Positions 7,554-16,321 are shown, numbered from the stretch's first letter. The stretch: 38,687 nt of DNA from Caulobacteraceae bacterium (GCA_947476325.1 CANJPZ010000021.1:1-38687); one strand, 5' to 3'. Notes: generated from the sequence alone by a model not told the origin. Numbers and translations are program-made.

Positions 7554-8786
7554 ATGTCCAGAAAATTCATCGGGGTTCTTGCCCTGTCGGCCATCGCCGT
7601 GAGCGCCATTGGCCTGTCCGCCGTCGCCCAGACGCCGGGTCGCGCGCCCGCCGTCCCGGCTGAGCCCGTGCTCCATGCCGACTTCGCCGACAACGCCAAC
7701 TGGCTGTGCCTGCCCGGGCGCCAGGATGCGTGCACGGTCAATCTCGACACCAGCATCGTGGCCCCCGGCGGGACGACCACCATCGAGCGCTACGTCCCCG
7801 CGGCCAATCCGGCCATCGACTGCTTCTACATCTACCCCACCGTCTCCAACGACCCGTTCAGCACCAGCGACCTGGTCCCCGGTCCTGAAGAGCGCGCCGT
7901 GATCGAGCGTCAGTTCGCCCGCTTCGGTGCGGTCTGCCGCCAGTTCGCGCCCATGTATCGCCAGACCACCCTGGTTCAGCTCAACGCCGGCCAGACGCCG
8001 GGCGCCACTCCGCCGCCCCGCCGGGGCGCAGCCGGGCAAAGCGCCGCTGACATCGACGATGCCTGGAACTACTACATGACCCACTACAACAACGGCCGGG
8101 GCGTGGTGATCCTGGGTCACAGCCAGGGCGCCGGACAGGTCAGCCGCCTAGTGCGCGCCTTTGTCGACGGCAAGTCCATCCAGCGCCAGCTGGTCAGCGT
8201 CATGGTCATCGGCGGCAGCGTCAATGTTCCGAAGGGCAAGGATGTCGGCGGCACGTTCACTGCCATTCCCGCCTGCCGCTCAAAATCCCAGATCGGCTGC
8301 GTGATTTCCTACGGCTCGTTCCGCGACACCGTCCCGCCCAACGCCACCGGTCAGGCCGTCGGCGCCGGGGCCAGCGATGGTCCCAACGGCACACAGGGTC
8401 TGTGCGTCGATCCGGCCCAGCTGGTGGCTGGCAAGCCTGGACCTGCCCCGGTTGACGCCTATCTGGCGGTTAACCCGTCGATCAACCCCTCACTCAAGCC
8501 CCCGCCCCGCTGGAGCCTGACCCAGATCATCCGTACCCCCTTCGCCAAGGCGCCCGGCTTGATTTCCAGCCAGTGCGTCGACAAGGGCGGCAAGATCTTT
8601 CGCGAGATCCACGTCAACGCCGATCCAGCAGACAAGCGCGCCGACGACGTCTACGGCGATGTCATGCGCAATGGCGAGCCGGACCACGGCTGGGGTCTGC
8701 ATAACCTCGACATGAACCTGGGTATGGGGGACTTCATCACCATCGTCCGCGCCCAAGCCCAAGCCTACACCCAGGCAAAGCACTGA
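7554..8786 (+). CDS. Secreted DUF3089 alpha/beta hydrolase
   Basis: The 410-residue protein has a Sec signal peptide (hydrophobic 6-24, cleavage near AVA-Q). It then shows the DUF3089 pattern: DCFYIYPTVSND at 89-100, the nucleophile elbow GHSQG at 188-192 with Ser190, and a C-terminal DHGWGLHNLD segment that probably supplies the catalytic His. It probably acts outside the cytoplasm as an esterase or lipase-like enzyme; the substrate is unknown. The start at 7554 is set by AGGGGAG four bases upstream and by the signal peptide; the frame is open further upstream but without a signal. A candidate promoter precedes it and a strong bidirectional terminator follows. Confidence 0.85.
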   Translation: MSRKFIGVLALSAIAVSAIGLSAVAQTPGRAPAVPAEPVLHADFADNANWLCLPGRQDACTVNLDTSIVAPGGTTTIERYVPAANPAIDCFYIYPTVSNDPFSTSDLVPGPEERAVIERQFARFGAVCRQFAPMYRQTTLVQLNAGQTPGATPPPRRGAAGQSAADIDDAWNYYMTHYNNGRGVVILGHSQGAGQVSRLVRAFVDGKSIQRQLVSVMVIGGSVNVPKGKDVGGTFTAIPACRSKSQIGCVISYGSFRDTVPPNATGQAVGAGASDGPNGTQGLCVDPAQLVAGKPGPAPVDAYLAVNPSINPSLKPPPRWSLTQIIRTPFAKAPGLISSQCVDKGGKIFREIHVNADPADKRADDVYGDVMRNGEPDHGWGLHNLDMNLGMGDFITIVRAQAQAYTQAKH

Positions 8787-8796
8787 CCAAAACAAA

Positions 8797-8826
8797 CGCC
8801 CGCCCCTTCATGTGAAGGGACGGGCG
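8797..8826. terminator. Bidirectional hairpin terminator between convergent genes
   Basis: Two 14-base arms (8797-8810 and 8813-8826) pair with a single C/A mismatch and a very small loop. An A-rich flank lies on the left (AAAACAAA) and CTTT on the right, so it can act for both the DUF3089 gene and the lipoprotein gene facing it. Confidence 0.75.
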
Positions 8827-8852
8827 CTTTGTCGTTCGATGGGTCGCGAAGG

Positions 8853-9050
8853 TTAGTTGCCGGTCACGGCGCCGGCCACGCCGCCGATGATGGCGCCGCC
8901 GACGGTGCTGCTGGTGTCATAGCCGATGGCCTGGCCGGCTGCTGCGCCCAGAACCGCGCCGGCAACGGCCCGATCCGAGCTGGTGGTGCCGCAAGCGACC
9001 AGCGACAGGGCGACGACAGCCAGGGTGGGGAGAATGATGAAATTACGCAT
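8853..9050 (-). CDS. Small glycine-zipper lipoprotein
   Basis: The 65-residue protein has a lipoprotein signal with lipobox LVAC (Cys20). It then has a short glycine-zipper stretch (AVAGAVLGAAAGQAIG and TVGGAIIGGVAGAV), as in the 17-kDa-antigen/SlyB-like outer-membrane lipoproteins. The mature part is only about 45 residues, so it probably packs in a membrane or oligomerises; its function is unknown. GAGGAG lies about nine bases before the ATG. It follows spmX on the same strand after a 65-bp gap. Confidence 0.72.
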   Translation of the reverse strand: MRNFIILPTLAVVALSLVACGTTSSDRAVAGAVLGAAAGQAIGYDTSSTVGGAIIGGVAGAVTGN

Positions 9051-9115
9051 GGGAAGGACTCCTCTGTAGATGAGGATAACAACGGCCCCCGGACGCCCCG
9101 GTTCCCGCCGGCCGA

Positions 9116-10099
9116 CTAGCCTTCCCGTTCAAGCCTATTAAGTATTTGATAAATTAAAATAAATATTCCTGACGCGCCCCCCAGACCCGCAACGGCCCCC
9201 AGGCCATAGGTGGCGATCTTGCTCCCGCCCGTGGCACCTGCGCCTTGCAGGGCCAGCACATAAGACAGGCCCAGAAGCACCAGTCCGCCGGCGCCGATCA
9301 TTCCGAGCTGGATGACGGACAGGCTCGCCAGGGAACGCTGCGACGGCTCAAATTGTTGGTCCACGCCGTATCCGGGAATTTGGTAGAGGATCTCGCCCTG
9401 ATGGGCCGGCGACACGGCTTCAACGACGGCCTCGGCGGCCGGCGCCTCGACCGGATCCGGCGCCGCGTCCCGAACAAGCTCCATCGGCAGATCGTGCTGC
9501 GGCTCATCGACCGGCTCTGCCGTCTCGCGCACCGCCTGGGCCTGGGGCCCTTGCATGGATGTGGTCAGCACCACGGGCTGTGCGAAGACAGCCTCATCGT
9601 CGAGACGCGGTTTGACGATCGCCGACGGCACGGGAACAAAGCCGGCCTGCGGCGTCAGGAACAGAGCCTTCTCGGCCGAGCGGCGGCGGATCAGGGCGTC
9701 GACGACAATATCCTCGCCTTCAAAGTCTGCCTTTCGCCAGGCCTCAAGGGCGTGGGCCGCCTGCAAGAGCGCGCCTTCATTGACCAGTTTCAGCACATTG
9801 GAGACGCGGAAAGCGTCAAGGCCGATGTTGAAGGCAAAGGCGGTCAGGGCGTCGAACTGGTTCTGGTTGAGCGGGGTATAGGTCAGATCGTTGACCCCGC
9901 CGCTGACGTTCAGCAGGTCGTAGATCAGCAGAGCCTCGGCGTCGGACTCGTTGACCGAGGCGCCGTCTCGGGCGGTCAGGGTGTGTCCATAGCCGATCGT
10001 CCAGCGGCCGTCGGCCAGCTGCGCGGCCGAGCGGCGATAGCCCTCGAACGCCTTGATCAGCCCGATGGCTGTTCTGGAAACATGAAGACGAGGCTTCAT
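9116..10099 (-). CDS. spmX: SpmX, polar localisation pseudo-muramidase
   Basis: The 327-residue protein has the SpmX layout: a GH24 phage-lysozyme-like domain (1-150), an acidic, proline-containing linker (about 155-260) and two C-terminal helices (about 262-284 and 295-319). In Caulobacter crescentus SpmX marks the stalked pole and recruits and activates the kinase DivJ; in Asticcacaulis it positions stalks. The start MKPR at 10099 matches the family; an upstream in-frame start at 10129 was rejected. The lysozyme Glu19 and Thr34 are kept, but the position nine residues after the Glu, Asp or Cys in active GH24 enzymes, is Leu28. This fits a domain reused for oligomerisation. The linker looks shorter than in C. 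crescentus. It lies 70 bp downstream of mgtE. Confidence 0.9.
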   Translation of the reverse strand: MKPRLHVSRTAIGLIKAFEGYRRSAAQLADGRWTIGYGHTLTARDGASVNESDAEALLIYDLLNVSGGVNDLTYTPLNQNQFDALTAFAFNIGLDAFRVSNVLKLVNEGALLQAAHALEAWRKADFEGEDIVVDALIRRRSAEKALFLTPQAGFVPVPSAIVKPRLDDEAVFAQPVVLTTSMQGPQAQAVRETAEPVDEPQHDLPMELVRDAAPDPVEAPAAEAVVEAVSPAHQGEILYQIPGYGVDQQFEPSQRSLASLSVIQLGMIGAGGLVLLGLSYVLALQGAGATGGSKIATYGLGAVAGLGGASGIFILIYQILNRLEREG

Positions 10100-10169
10100 C
10101 GCTTCGGTTTGCCCCAGTTTGAAACACACGCGGCATTGCGCGGTGGGTCAGGGGCAAGATCAGGGCCGC

Positions 10170-11594
10170 CTACAACAGGATGATGGCGGCCAGGCCAAGG
10201 AACGACAAAAAGCCTGTGAAATCCGTGACAAAGGTCACGAACACAGACGACGAAACCGCCGGATCGCGGCCCAGCCGGTCCAAGGCAAGGGGCGAAAGGA
10301 TTCCGGCCAGCGAGGCGACGAACAGATTGACCACCAGGGCCAGCCCTACAGTCAGGCTGAGACGCGGATCGTGGAACAGCAGATAGACCGCCAGCGCCAT
10401 AACAGCCGCAAGGGTCGCCCCGTTGAACAGGCCGACCACCATCTCGCGCCGCACGATGCGCATGGCGTTGGCCGCGTTCAGCTCGCGGCCCGCAAGCGCT
10501 CGCACCGCCACGGCCAGGGTCTGGGTGCCGGCGTTGCCGCCCAGTGAGGCGACGATGGGCATGATAATGGCCAGGGTGACCAGCTTGGCGATCTCGGCCT
10601 GGAAGGCCCCGATGACGCTGACGGCCACGGTCTCGGTGGCCAGGTTGAGGATCAGCCACGGCAGGCGCGACTTGACGATGTCGATGACCGTCGCATCGCG
10701 GCCGGCGTCGGACACGCCGGCCAGGGCCAGGATGTCTTCTTCGCTCTCTTCCTGGATAACGCCGACGATATCGTCGACGGTGATCTGGCCGACCAGCCGC
10801 CCGCTTGCGTCGACAACCGGCGCCGAGATCAGGTGGTACTTGTCGAAGATGTAGGCGACCTCTTCCTGGTCCATGCCGACCGGGATTTCGGTGACCGGCT
10901 CCATGATATCCGAGAGCAACTTGTCGCGCTGGGCGCGCAGCAGTCCGCTGACGGGCACCGCGCCCTGGGCCTTGAAGGCCGGATCGACCACATAGACTTC
11001 GAAGAACAGTTCGGGCAGATCGTCGCCCGAATTGCGGACGTGGTCGATCGTCTGGCCAACGGTCCAGAACTGCGGCGCGGCCAGCACCTCGCGCTGCATC
11101 AGGCGGCCGGCGGTTTCCTCTTCATAGGCCAGGGCCGTTTCGATGGCGGCGCGGTCGACGTCCGACATGGCCGCCAGCACCTGGTCGCGCTGGTCGTCCT
11201 CCATGTCGTCGACCACGTCGGCGGCGTCATCGGAGTCGAGCTCGCCCAAGGCGCGGGCCAGGGTCGCCGGCGCGACGGTTTCCAGCACCTCCTCGCGCAG
11301 TTTCGTGTCGAGTTCGGCAATGATTTCGGCCAGATCTTCCGGCGCCAGCAGCGGAATGATCTCTTCGCGGTAGTCGGACGACAGGAACCCCATCAGATCC
11401 GCCACGTCTTCGGGACGCAAGGCCTGCACCAGTTCGCGCAGTCGCTCGACATCGCCCTTGTCGGCGGCGTCGATGACCATGTCTACATAGGTCGGGGTGA
11501 GCTCGTAGTTCTCGCCCAGGGCGATGTCTTCGAGGTCCTGAGGCTCGTCAACGGAGGCAGGCTTGTTGGCCATATCGCCGGAAGGTCCGGTCAT
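10170..11594 (-). CDS. mgtE: Magnesium transporter MgtE
   Basis: The 474-residue inner-membrane Mg2+ channel has the complete family layout. A helical MgtE N-domain with acidic repeats lies at about 40-150 and a pair of CBS domains at about 155-280 (for example GRLVGQITVDDIVGVI). Five C-terminal helices carry the signature IIMPIVASLGGNAGTQTLAV. The N and CBS domains sense cytosolic Mg2+ and close the pore. The start at 11594 has AAGGAGG about eight bases upstream; a second ATG seven codons in is less well placed. It precedes spmX on the same strand. The 65-bp leader to the tRNA gene is too short for a magnesium riboswitch. Confidence 0.96.
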   Translation of the reverse strand: MTGPSGDMANKPASVDEPQDLEDIALGENYELTPTYVDMVIDAADKGDVERLRELVQALRPEDVADLMGFLSSDYREEIIPLLAPEDLAEIIAELDTKLREEVLETVAPATLARALGELDSDDAADVVDDMEDDQRDQVLAAMSDVDRAAIETALAYEEETAGRLMQREVLAAPQFWTVGQTIDHVRNSGDDLPELFFEVYVVDPAFKAQGAVPVSGLLRAQRDKLLSDIMEPVTEIPVGMDQEEVAYIFDKYHLISAPVVDASGRLVGQITVDDIVGVIQEESEEDILALAGVSDAGRDATVIDIVKSRLPWLILNLATETVAVSVIGAFQAEIAKLVTLAIIMPIVASLGGNAGTQTLAVAVRALAGRELNAANAMRIVRREMVVGLFNGATLAAVMALAVYLLFHDPRLSLTVGLALVVNLFVASLAGILSPLALDRLGRDPAVSSSVFVTFVTDFTGFLSFLGLAAIILL

Positions 11595-11660
11595 AATCGC
11601 ACCCTCCTTCAGTATTGCCCGATCGGCTCTGTTCCGTTGACGTTAGACCCTTAAGTTCAC

Positions 11661-11745
11661 TGGTGCGGTCGAGAAGACTCGAACTTCCACGGGTTGCCCC
11701 ACAGCGACCTCAACGCTGCGCGTCTACCAATTCCGCCACGACCGC
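11661..11745 (-). tRNA. tRNA-Leu (anticodon GAG)
   Basis: The 85-base gene folds as a class II tRNA. The acceptor GCGGTCG pairs with CGACCGC, followed by ACCA, so the CCA end is encoded. There is a D arm with TGGTAGACGC, an anticodon stem CAGCG/CGCTG around TTGAGGT (GAG), a long variable arm GGGGCAACCC typical of leucine, and a T loop TTCGAGT. It decodes CUC and CUU. Confidence 0.95.
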
Positions 11746-11945
11746 CCGTGGTGAGGCGCGGGGTTAGCAAACCGGGGATGATTTGGAAAGGGATTGCGGT
11801 GCAAAGGCGCCCCACCCTGACCAATTCATTGCGGCACAAGATTTTACCGACTGCGAGCCGGTTACCCGGACCCTGAATATGGCAGATTGCACGGTAGTTG
11901 TGAGCCCCGTGTTTGGTCATACGTGACGGGAGAATTCGAGCGTCG

Positions 11946-12197
11946 TCAGCCGCCGCTTGCCATGAAATCGTAGACGTCCGCCGGACCGATGACGGCGATG
12001 GCGATACGGTCATCGCTGATCTGGATTTCGCCTCGCGCAACCGGATAATTGTTGGCCAGAATCCAGACGCTGTCATTGACCTTGGCGTCTAGGGGAATCA
12101 CGGCGCCGCGTCCCATGCGCAACAATTGCTGCATGGGCAGTTGAGCTCGGCCGAGAACGACCGAAATCTCGACATTGACCGCGTTGACCTGACTCAA
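11946..12197 (-). CDS. FliN-like stand-alone SpoA-domain protein
   Basis: The 83-residue protein is essentially one SpoA/SURF domain, as in the C-terminal part of FliN and FliM: VNVEISVVLGRAQLPMQQLLRMGRG, then VNDSVWILANNYPVARGEI. In FliN these domains form the C-ring base of the flagellar switch and bind export-apparatus partners. It is shorter than usual FliN because the N-terminal extension is missing. It does not lie in a flagellar operon but between tRNA-Leu and lipB. The likely start is TTG at 12197 with GGAG nine bases upstream; no ATG gives a full domain. It might be a second FliN-type subunit or a stand-alone regulator. Confidence 0.75.
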   Translation of the reverse strand: MSQVNAVNVEISVVLGRAQLPMQQLLRMGRGAVIPLDAKVNDSVWILANNYPVARGEIQISDDRIAIAVIGPADVYDFMASGG

Positions 12198-12250
12198 AAC
12201 CTGGAACTCCGCTCACCGACTGGGCTTGGCCCTGTTAGAGTGCGCCCAAC

Positions 12251-12970
12251 ATGCTTGACCGGTCGTTAAACCCCATGCCTGCCCGAACCTTTCTCAGGGC
12301 TGACAGATTGCCCGTCGAATGGCGGGTGGCGCCAGGTCGGGTGTCCTACCTCGAGACCGTCACCTTAATGGAAACACGCGCGGCCCAGATCGCATCGGGT
12401 GCGGCCGGCGAGCTGATCTGGCTGGTCGAGCATCCGCCACTCTACACGGCCGGCGTCTCTGCGAAGTCCGCTGACCTCCTGGACCCAAACCGTTTTCCGG
12501 TATTCGAAAGCGGCCGCGGAGGCCAGTATACCTATCACGGACCGGGTCAGCGGGTCGTCTACGTCATGCTCGATTTGACCCGGCGCAAACGTGATGTGCG
12601 GGCTTTTGTCTGTGCTCTGGAGACATGGTTGATCGCCGCCCTGGCGCGCTTCAATGTGGAAGGACAGTTCCGGCCGGGCCGGGTAGGGGTATGGGTGGAA
12701 CGACGGTCGCCAGCTGGCGCACGCGAAGACAAAGTCGCCGCCATCGGTATCAAGCTGCGCCATTGGGTCTCGTTTCACGGCATCAGCCTGAACGTCGAGC
12801 CGGATCTGTCGCACTACAATGGCATCGTGCCCTGCGGTCAGACCGAACACGGCGTGACAAGTCTGGTGGATTTGGGGCTGCCGGTAACGATGGACGAGGT
12901 TGACGCCGCCCTCAAGGCGACCTTCATCGAGGTGTTTGGGCCCGTCAGGCTGGCTGCCGGACCGGATTGA
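12251..12970 (+). CDS. lipB: Lipoyl(octanoyl) transferase LipB
   Basis: This cytosolic enzyme transfers octanoate from acyl carrier protein to the E2 or H-protein lipoyl lysines, the first step of lipoate synthesis. The 239 residues contain [12 protein letters not shown] at 89-100. The KVAAIGIK segment carries the catalytic Lys161, SFHGISLNV follows at 174-182, and the nucleophile Cys195 lies in [14 protein letters not shown]. These match the Cys/Lys dyad of E. coli LipB. An alternative ATG at 12275 would remove eight N-terminal residues; neither start has a clear ribosome-binding site. The 3' end overlaps the convergent DUF805 gene by 26 bases. Confidence 0.95.
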   Translation: MLDRSLNPMPARTFLRADRLPVEWRVAPGRVSYLETVTLMETRAAQIASGAAGELIWLVEHPPLYTAGVSAKSADLLDPNRFPVFESGRGGQYTYHGPGQRVVYVMLDLTRRKRDVRAFVCALETWLIAALARFNVEGQFRPGRVGVWVERRSPAGAREDKVAAIGIKLRHWVSFHGISLNVEPDLSHYNGIVPCGQTEHGVTSLVDLGLPVTMDEVDAALKATFIEVFGPVRLAAGPD

Positions 12971-13340
12971 GCCCGTAGCGATTAGCGCCCTGCTCGCCGG
13001 TCAGCAGGGCCAGCTCCACAAAGGCCCAGATTAAAACCGCCAGAAAAATCAGATCAACCGCATTCCAGGGCCCCATCACCCCAATCAGCGACAGGATGAT
13101 CGGAGCGGCGTACCAGCCCGACCGGCCGCGATCGTGCAAACGCTTGGATAGCACACACGCTCCAAAGAAAATCAGCAGGGGATATATCATCCAGCCGGTC
13201 AGCAGCCGCCAGGTCAGACCGCCGAGGGATTCATAGACCATCAGCGTCAGAATCAGGAACCCGCCAACGATCCAGAAAGTCTGGCGGGCAAGTCGCCCTT
13301 CGGCCGAGACCAGCAGGGTTTTCCAGTCAATGGTGTTCAT
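12945..13340 (-). CDS. DUF805 membrane protein (copy 1)
   Basis: The 131-residue protein has the DUF805 signature: an N-terminal GRLARQTFW, four predicted helices, the conserved loop [12 protein letters not shown], and a C-terminal [12 protein letters not shown]805 proteins are small inner-membrane proteins (E. coli YhaH/YhaI type) without a firm function. This is the last of three such genes in a row on the minus strand. Its stop lies inside the 3' end of lipB, giving a 26-base convergent overlap. Confidence 0.85.
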   Translation of the reverse strand: MNTIDWKTLLVSAEGRLARQTFWIVGGFLILTLMVYESLGGLTWRLLTGWMIYPLLIFFGACVLSKRLHDRGRSGWYAAPIILSLIGVMGPWNAVDLIFLAVLIWAFVELALLTGEQGANRYGLNPVRQPA

Positions 13341-13405
13341 CGGGCGCTCAACATTGCCTCATGCCCGTGTTTGGCAGGCCCGGCGCGCCGGTTCAAGGGA
13401 CTTGC

Positions 13406-13879
13406 CTAGACCTCGACCGGACCCCTGGGAGACGGGCCGTATTTGTTAGGCCCCGGTGTTCCTTCGAGGATGCCGTAGTCGACAAACACAAACAAACTGA
13501 TGACGATGAAGACCCAGAAGGCGCCTTGCCAGCGCGGCGTCCAGCCCAGCGCCAGAGGCACGAAGATCAATGCCAGTGGCACAAGGTGGGAGCCGACATT
13601 CACCCACATGGTATACCAGCCCGAATGTCCCCGGTCGTGTCCCCGCTTGAGCGAAATGGCGTAATATGGCCAGGCGACCAGGACTTGAATCACCAGAAAG
13701 ACTGGCCAGATGACGGCCTTGGGATCGACCTGCCGAATGGCTGCTGACAGGGCGATGCTGGCGAGCGCTGCGGCCATGGTCAGGGCGATGGTGATCACCC
13801 AAAAGTCCGAACGCCTCATACGGCCTTCGAATCCGAAAAGGCCCTGAAAAAAGGTGCGGGTAAGCGAAGGCTGGCTCAT
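13406..13879 (-). CDS. DUF805 membrane protein (copy 2)
   Basis: The 157-residue paralogue of the neighbouring gene shows GFEGRMRRSDFWV at the N-terminus, four helices, KRGHDRGHSGWY as the conserved loop and PGPNKYGPSPRG at the end. The ATG at 13879 has GGGAGAG six bases upstream. The 65-bp spacing to copy 1 suggests one transcript. Its loop has RGHDRG where copy 1 has RLHDRG, so the copies are diverged rather than recent duplicates. Confidence 0.85.
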   Translation of the reverse strand: MSQPSLTRTFFQGLFGFEGRMRRSDFWVITIALTMAAALASIALSAAIRQVDPKAVIWPVFLVIQVLVAWPYYAISLKRGHDRGHSGWYTMWVNVGSHLVPLALIFVPLALGWTPRWQGAFWVFIVISLFVFVDYGILEGTPGPNKYGPSPRGPVEV

Positions 13880-13971
13880 GGACGTCTCTCCCGGGACAAT
13901 CTCGTTGCATCTACGCTAACCCGGTATTGTGGATGGCGCATAGGGCTGAAATCCCTCATCGCAACATGCCG

Positions 13972-14281
13972 TCAGGAGAATATGGCAGCGCCGTACGGCC
14001 CAATGCTCCCTTTCGGCGAAGGTCCAAATCGGTTCGGACCCTGGGTTCCATCGAGACAGCCAACCACCACGAACAGATAGATCCAGCCGAAGAGCGGTAT
14101 GAGACCAAAAAAGAATCTGGAAGCCAGACCGGTTAACGTCATGCAACAACTTTATATTGCTCGCTAAACTTACCCGCATGTAAGGTGGAAGAATGATCAC
14201 CGCCCACAAGGTCTCAAAGATCGAGGCGGCTTCGGAATCTCCAAATAGAAGCCCAAGTATCAGCCCCCCGACACGTGAACG
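13972..14281 (-). pseudogene. DUF805 pseudogene (copy 3), frameshifted at a T7 tract
   Basis: On the minus strand, one frame from 14281 reads GLILGLLFGDSEAAS, then IKLLHDVNRSGFQIL, which is the DUF805 third helix and conserved HDxxRSG loop. It then meets seven T in a row (about 14106-14112). The continuation is in another frame: LIPLFGWIYLFVVVGCLDG, then GPNRFGPSPKGSIGPYG, the family's last helix and GPNRxGPSP tail, stopping at 13974-13972. The N-terminal GRxxRxEFW part is absent or unrecognisable upstream of the stop at 14282-14284. So this is a third DUF805 gene, truncated at the 5' end and broken in the middle. A sequencing error in the homopolymer could explain the frameshift but not the missing start. 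Confidence 0.8.
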
Positions 14282-14344
14282 TTAGGGGAACATAACTCGC
14301 CTTCCGGTGTCGCCAAGCGCCTCTTCGCGCTCCCGTCTCGAAGC

Positions 14345-16321
14345 CTATCCGAACTCGACCAGCACCTCGTCGGCCGCGACCGGGTCGCCGGACTTGGCGT
14401 TGACCGCCTTTACCGTTCCGTCGCGCTCAGCACGGATGATGTTCTGCATCTTCATGGCTTCGATTATGCAGACCTGTTCGCCTTCCTTGACCTCCTGACC
14501 AAGAACCACATCCATGGAGACCACCAGGCCGGGCATGGGCGAAATCACCATGCGCGAGGTATCTGCAGCTTCCTTTTCCGGCAGGCGCTCGTGCAATTCT
14601 GCCGACATCGGAGTCAGAACCAGGACCTGCCGTTTGGCGGCGCGGTGGCGGATAACGAAACCCTCGTTGGCCGGGCGAACCTCAACGGTGAACGGCACGC
14701 CGTTCAACTTGCCACGAAAGGTCGCCGATCCGGGGCGCCAGTCATAGCGGTCCAATGCCAGGGTGCGGCCTTCGTCGTTCAGTTCGATCGAAAGATCATG
14801 ACCGCTGGCGGTCACCGCAACCGAGCGCTTTTCAGCCTTGCCCACGAACACCTGCCAGGCATCGCGGGGCTTTTGTCCGAGGCGAGTGGACTGGATGCGG
14901 TGCATGGCGACCGCGACGGCGGTCATAACATCAGTCTGGAACGGCGTAGGCGCGGTGCCTGAGAAGCCCTCGGGGAACTCATCGACAATGTAGTTTGTCG
15001 ACAGTGCGCCCGACTTGTAGCGCTCCTGGTCCATCACGGCGGCCAGAAACGGGATATTGTGGCCAAGACCCTCGATATGGAAATCCTCAAGCGCGCGGCC
15101 CATGCCGGCGATGGCGGCCTCGCGGGTCGGCGCCCAGGTACATAGCTTTGAGATCATCGGATCGTAGAACATCGATATCTCGTCGCCTTCACGGACCCCG
15201 GCATCGTTTCGAACCGTGTATCCATCGCGCTCACCCTCGGCCGGCGGGTTGTAGCGGACCAGCCGCCCTATGGAGGGCAGGAACTTGCGGTAGGGATCCT
15301 CGGCGTAGATGCGGCTTTCGATCGCCCATCCGTTGATCTTCAGGTTCTTGTCGATATTGAGCTTTTCGCCATAGGCTGACCGGATCATTTGCTCGACCAG
15401 GTCCAGGCCGGTGATCAGTTCGGTGACCGGGTGCTCGACCTGCAGACGGGTGTTCATTTCCAGGAAATAGAACGACTTGTCCTGGCCCGCGACGAACTCG
15501 ACCGTGCCGGCAGAGTCGTAGTTCACGGCTTTGGCCAGGGCCACGGCCTGATCGCCCATGGCCTTGCGGGTCTTTTCGTCCAGCAGAGGGCTCGGTGCCT
15601 CTTCAATGACCTTCTGATTGCGGCGCTGGATGGAGCATTCGCGTTCGAACAGGGCGACCACATTGCCGTGCTTGTCGCCCATCACCTGGATTTCGATGTG
15701 GCGGGGCGAGGTGATGAACTTTTCGATGAAGATGCGGTCATCGCCAAAGCTGGCCTTGGCTTCCGAGCGTACCGCAGGGAAGCCTTCCTCGACGTCCTTG
15801 CGATTCCAGGCGACGCGGATGCCCTTGCCGCCACCGCCGGCGGAGGCCTTGATCATCACCGGATAGCCGATTTCTTCGCCGATCTTTACGGCATGGGCAG
15901 TGTCCGCGATCTCACCGATATAGCCGGGTACACAGCTTACATTGGCGGCCTGGGCGAACTTCTTGGATTCGATCTTGTCACCCATGGCGCTGATCGCGCC
16001 GGGATTGGGGCCTATGAAGACGATCCCTTCGTCAGCGCAGCGCTGGGCAAAGCCGGCATTCTCGGACAGGAAGCCAAAACCCGGGTGAACTGCTTCAGCG
16101 CCGGTTTCCTTGCAGGCCGCGATGATCTTGTCGGCGACCAGATAAGATTGAGCCGCCGGCGCCGGACCGATGAACACGGTCTCGTCGGCCATTTCCACGG
16201 CCATAGAGTCTGCGTCAGCTTCGGAATAGACGACGACCGTCTTGATACCTAGCCTGCGGCAGGTCTTGATGACCCGCACAGCGATTTCGCCTCGGTTGGC
16301 GATCAGGATTTTTGAAAACAT
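14345..16321 (-). CDS. pccA: Propionyl-CoA (acyl-CoA) carboxylase alpha subunit
   Basis: The 658-residue biotin-carrying subunit carboxylates its own biotin with ATP and bicarbonate, then hands the carboxyl to the PccB subunit, making methylmalonyl-CoA. The biotin-carboxylase domain covers about 1-450 (SKILIANRGEIAVRVI at 3-18, ATP-grasp loop AGGGGKG at 161-167, EMNTRLQVEHPVTE at 288-301). A linking BT-like region follows, then the biotinyl domain with EAMKMQN, biotin Lys624. The start is the ATG at 16321, as in the family, with GGGGAG just upstream; a GTG seven codons earlier is less likely. It is separated from pccB by a channel gene and msrB. Acetyl- or methylcrotonyl-CoA carboxylase are alternatives, less likely from the PccB sequence. 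Confidence 0.92.
   Translation of the reverse strand: MFSKILIANRGEIAVRVIKTCRRLGIKTVVVYSEADADSMAVEMADETVFIGPAPAAQSYLVADKIIAACKETGAEAVHPGFGFLSENAGFAQRCADEGIVFIGPNPGAISAMGDKIESKKFAQAANVSCVPGYIGEIADTAHAVKIGEEIGYPVMIKASAGGGGKGIRVAWNRKDVEEGFPAVRSEAKASFGDDRIFIEKFITSPRHIEIQVMGDKHGNVVALFERECSIQRRNQKVIEEAPSPLLDEKTRKAMGDQAVALAKAVNYDSAGTVEFVAGQDKSFYFLEMNTRLQVEHPVTELITGLDLVEQMIRSAYGEKLNIDKNLKINGWAIESRIYAEDPYRKFLPSIGRLVRYNPPAEGERDGYTVRNDAGVREGDEISMFYDPMISKLCTWAPTREAAIAGMGRALEDFHIEGLGHNIPFLAAVMDQERYKSGALSTNYIVDEFPEGFSGTAPTPFQTDVMTAVAVAMHRIQSTRLGQKPRDAWQVFVGKAEKRSVAVTASGHDLSIELNDEGRTLALDRYDWRPGSATFRGKLNGVPFTVEVRPANEGFVIRHRAAKRQVLVLTPMSAELHERLPEKEAADTSRMVISPMPGLVVSMDVVLGQEVKEGEQVCIIEAMKMQNIIRAERDGTVKAVNAKSGDPVAADEVLVEFG

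Noticed and set aside
9116-10099. Phage lysozyme as evidence for a prophage
   Set aside because: No holin, spanin, tail or integrase genes are near, and the linker plus two C-terminal helices identify SpmX.
11595-11660. Magnesium (M-box) riboswitch before mgtE
   Set aside because: The space to the tRNA gene is 66 bases, too short for this element, and no matching helices are seen.
15389-16252. A 287-codon frame antisense to pccA
   Set aside because: It overlaps the ATP-grasp region of pccA, which is intact; the composition is typical of antisense frames in GC-rich DNA.
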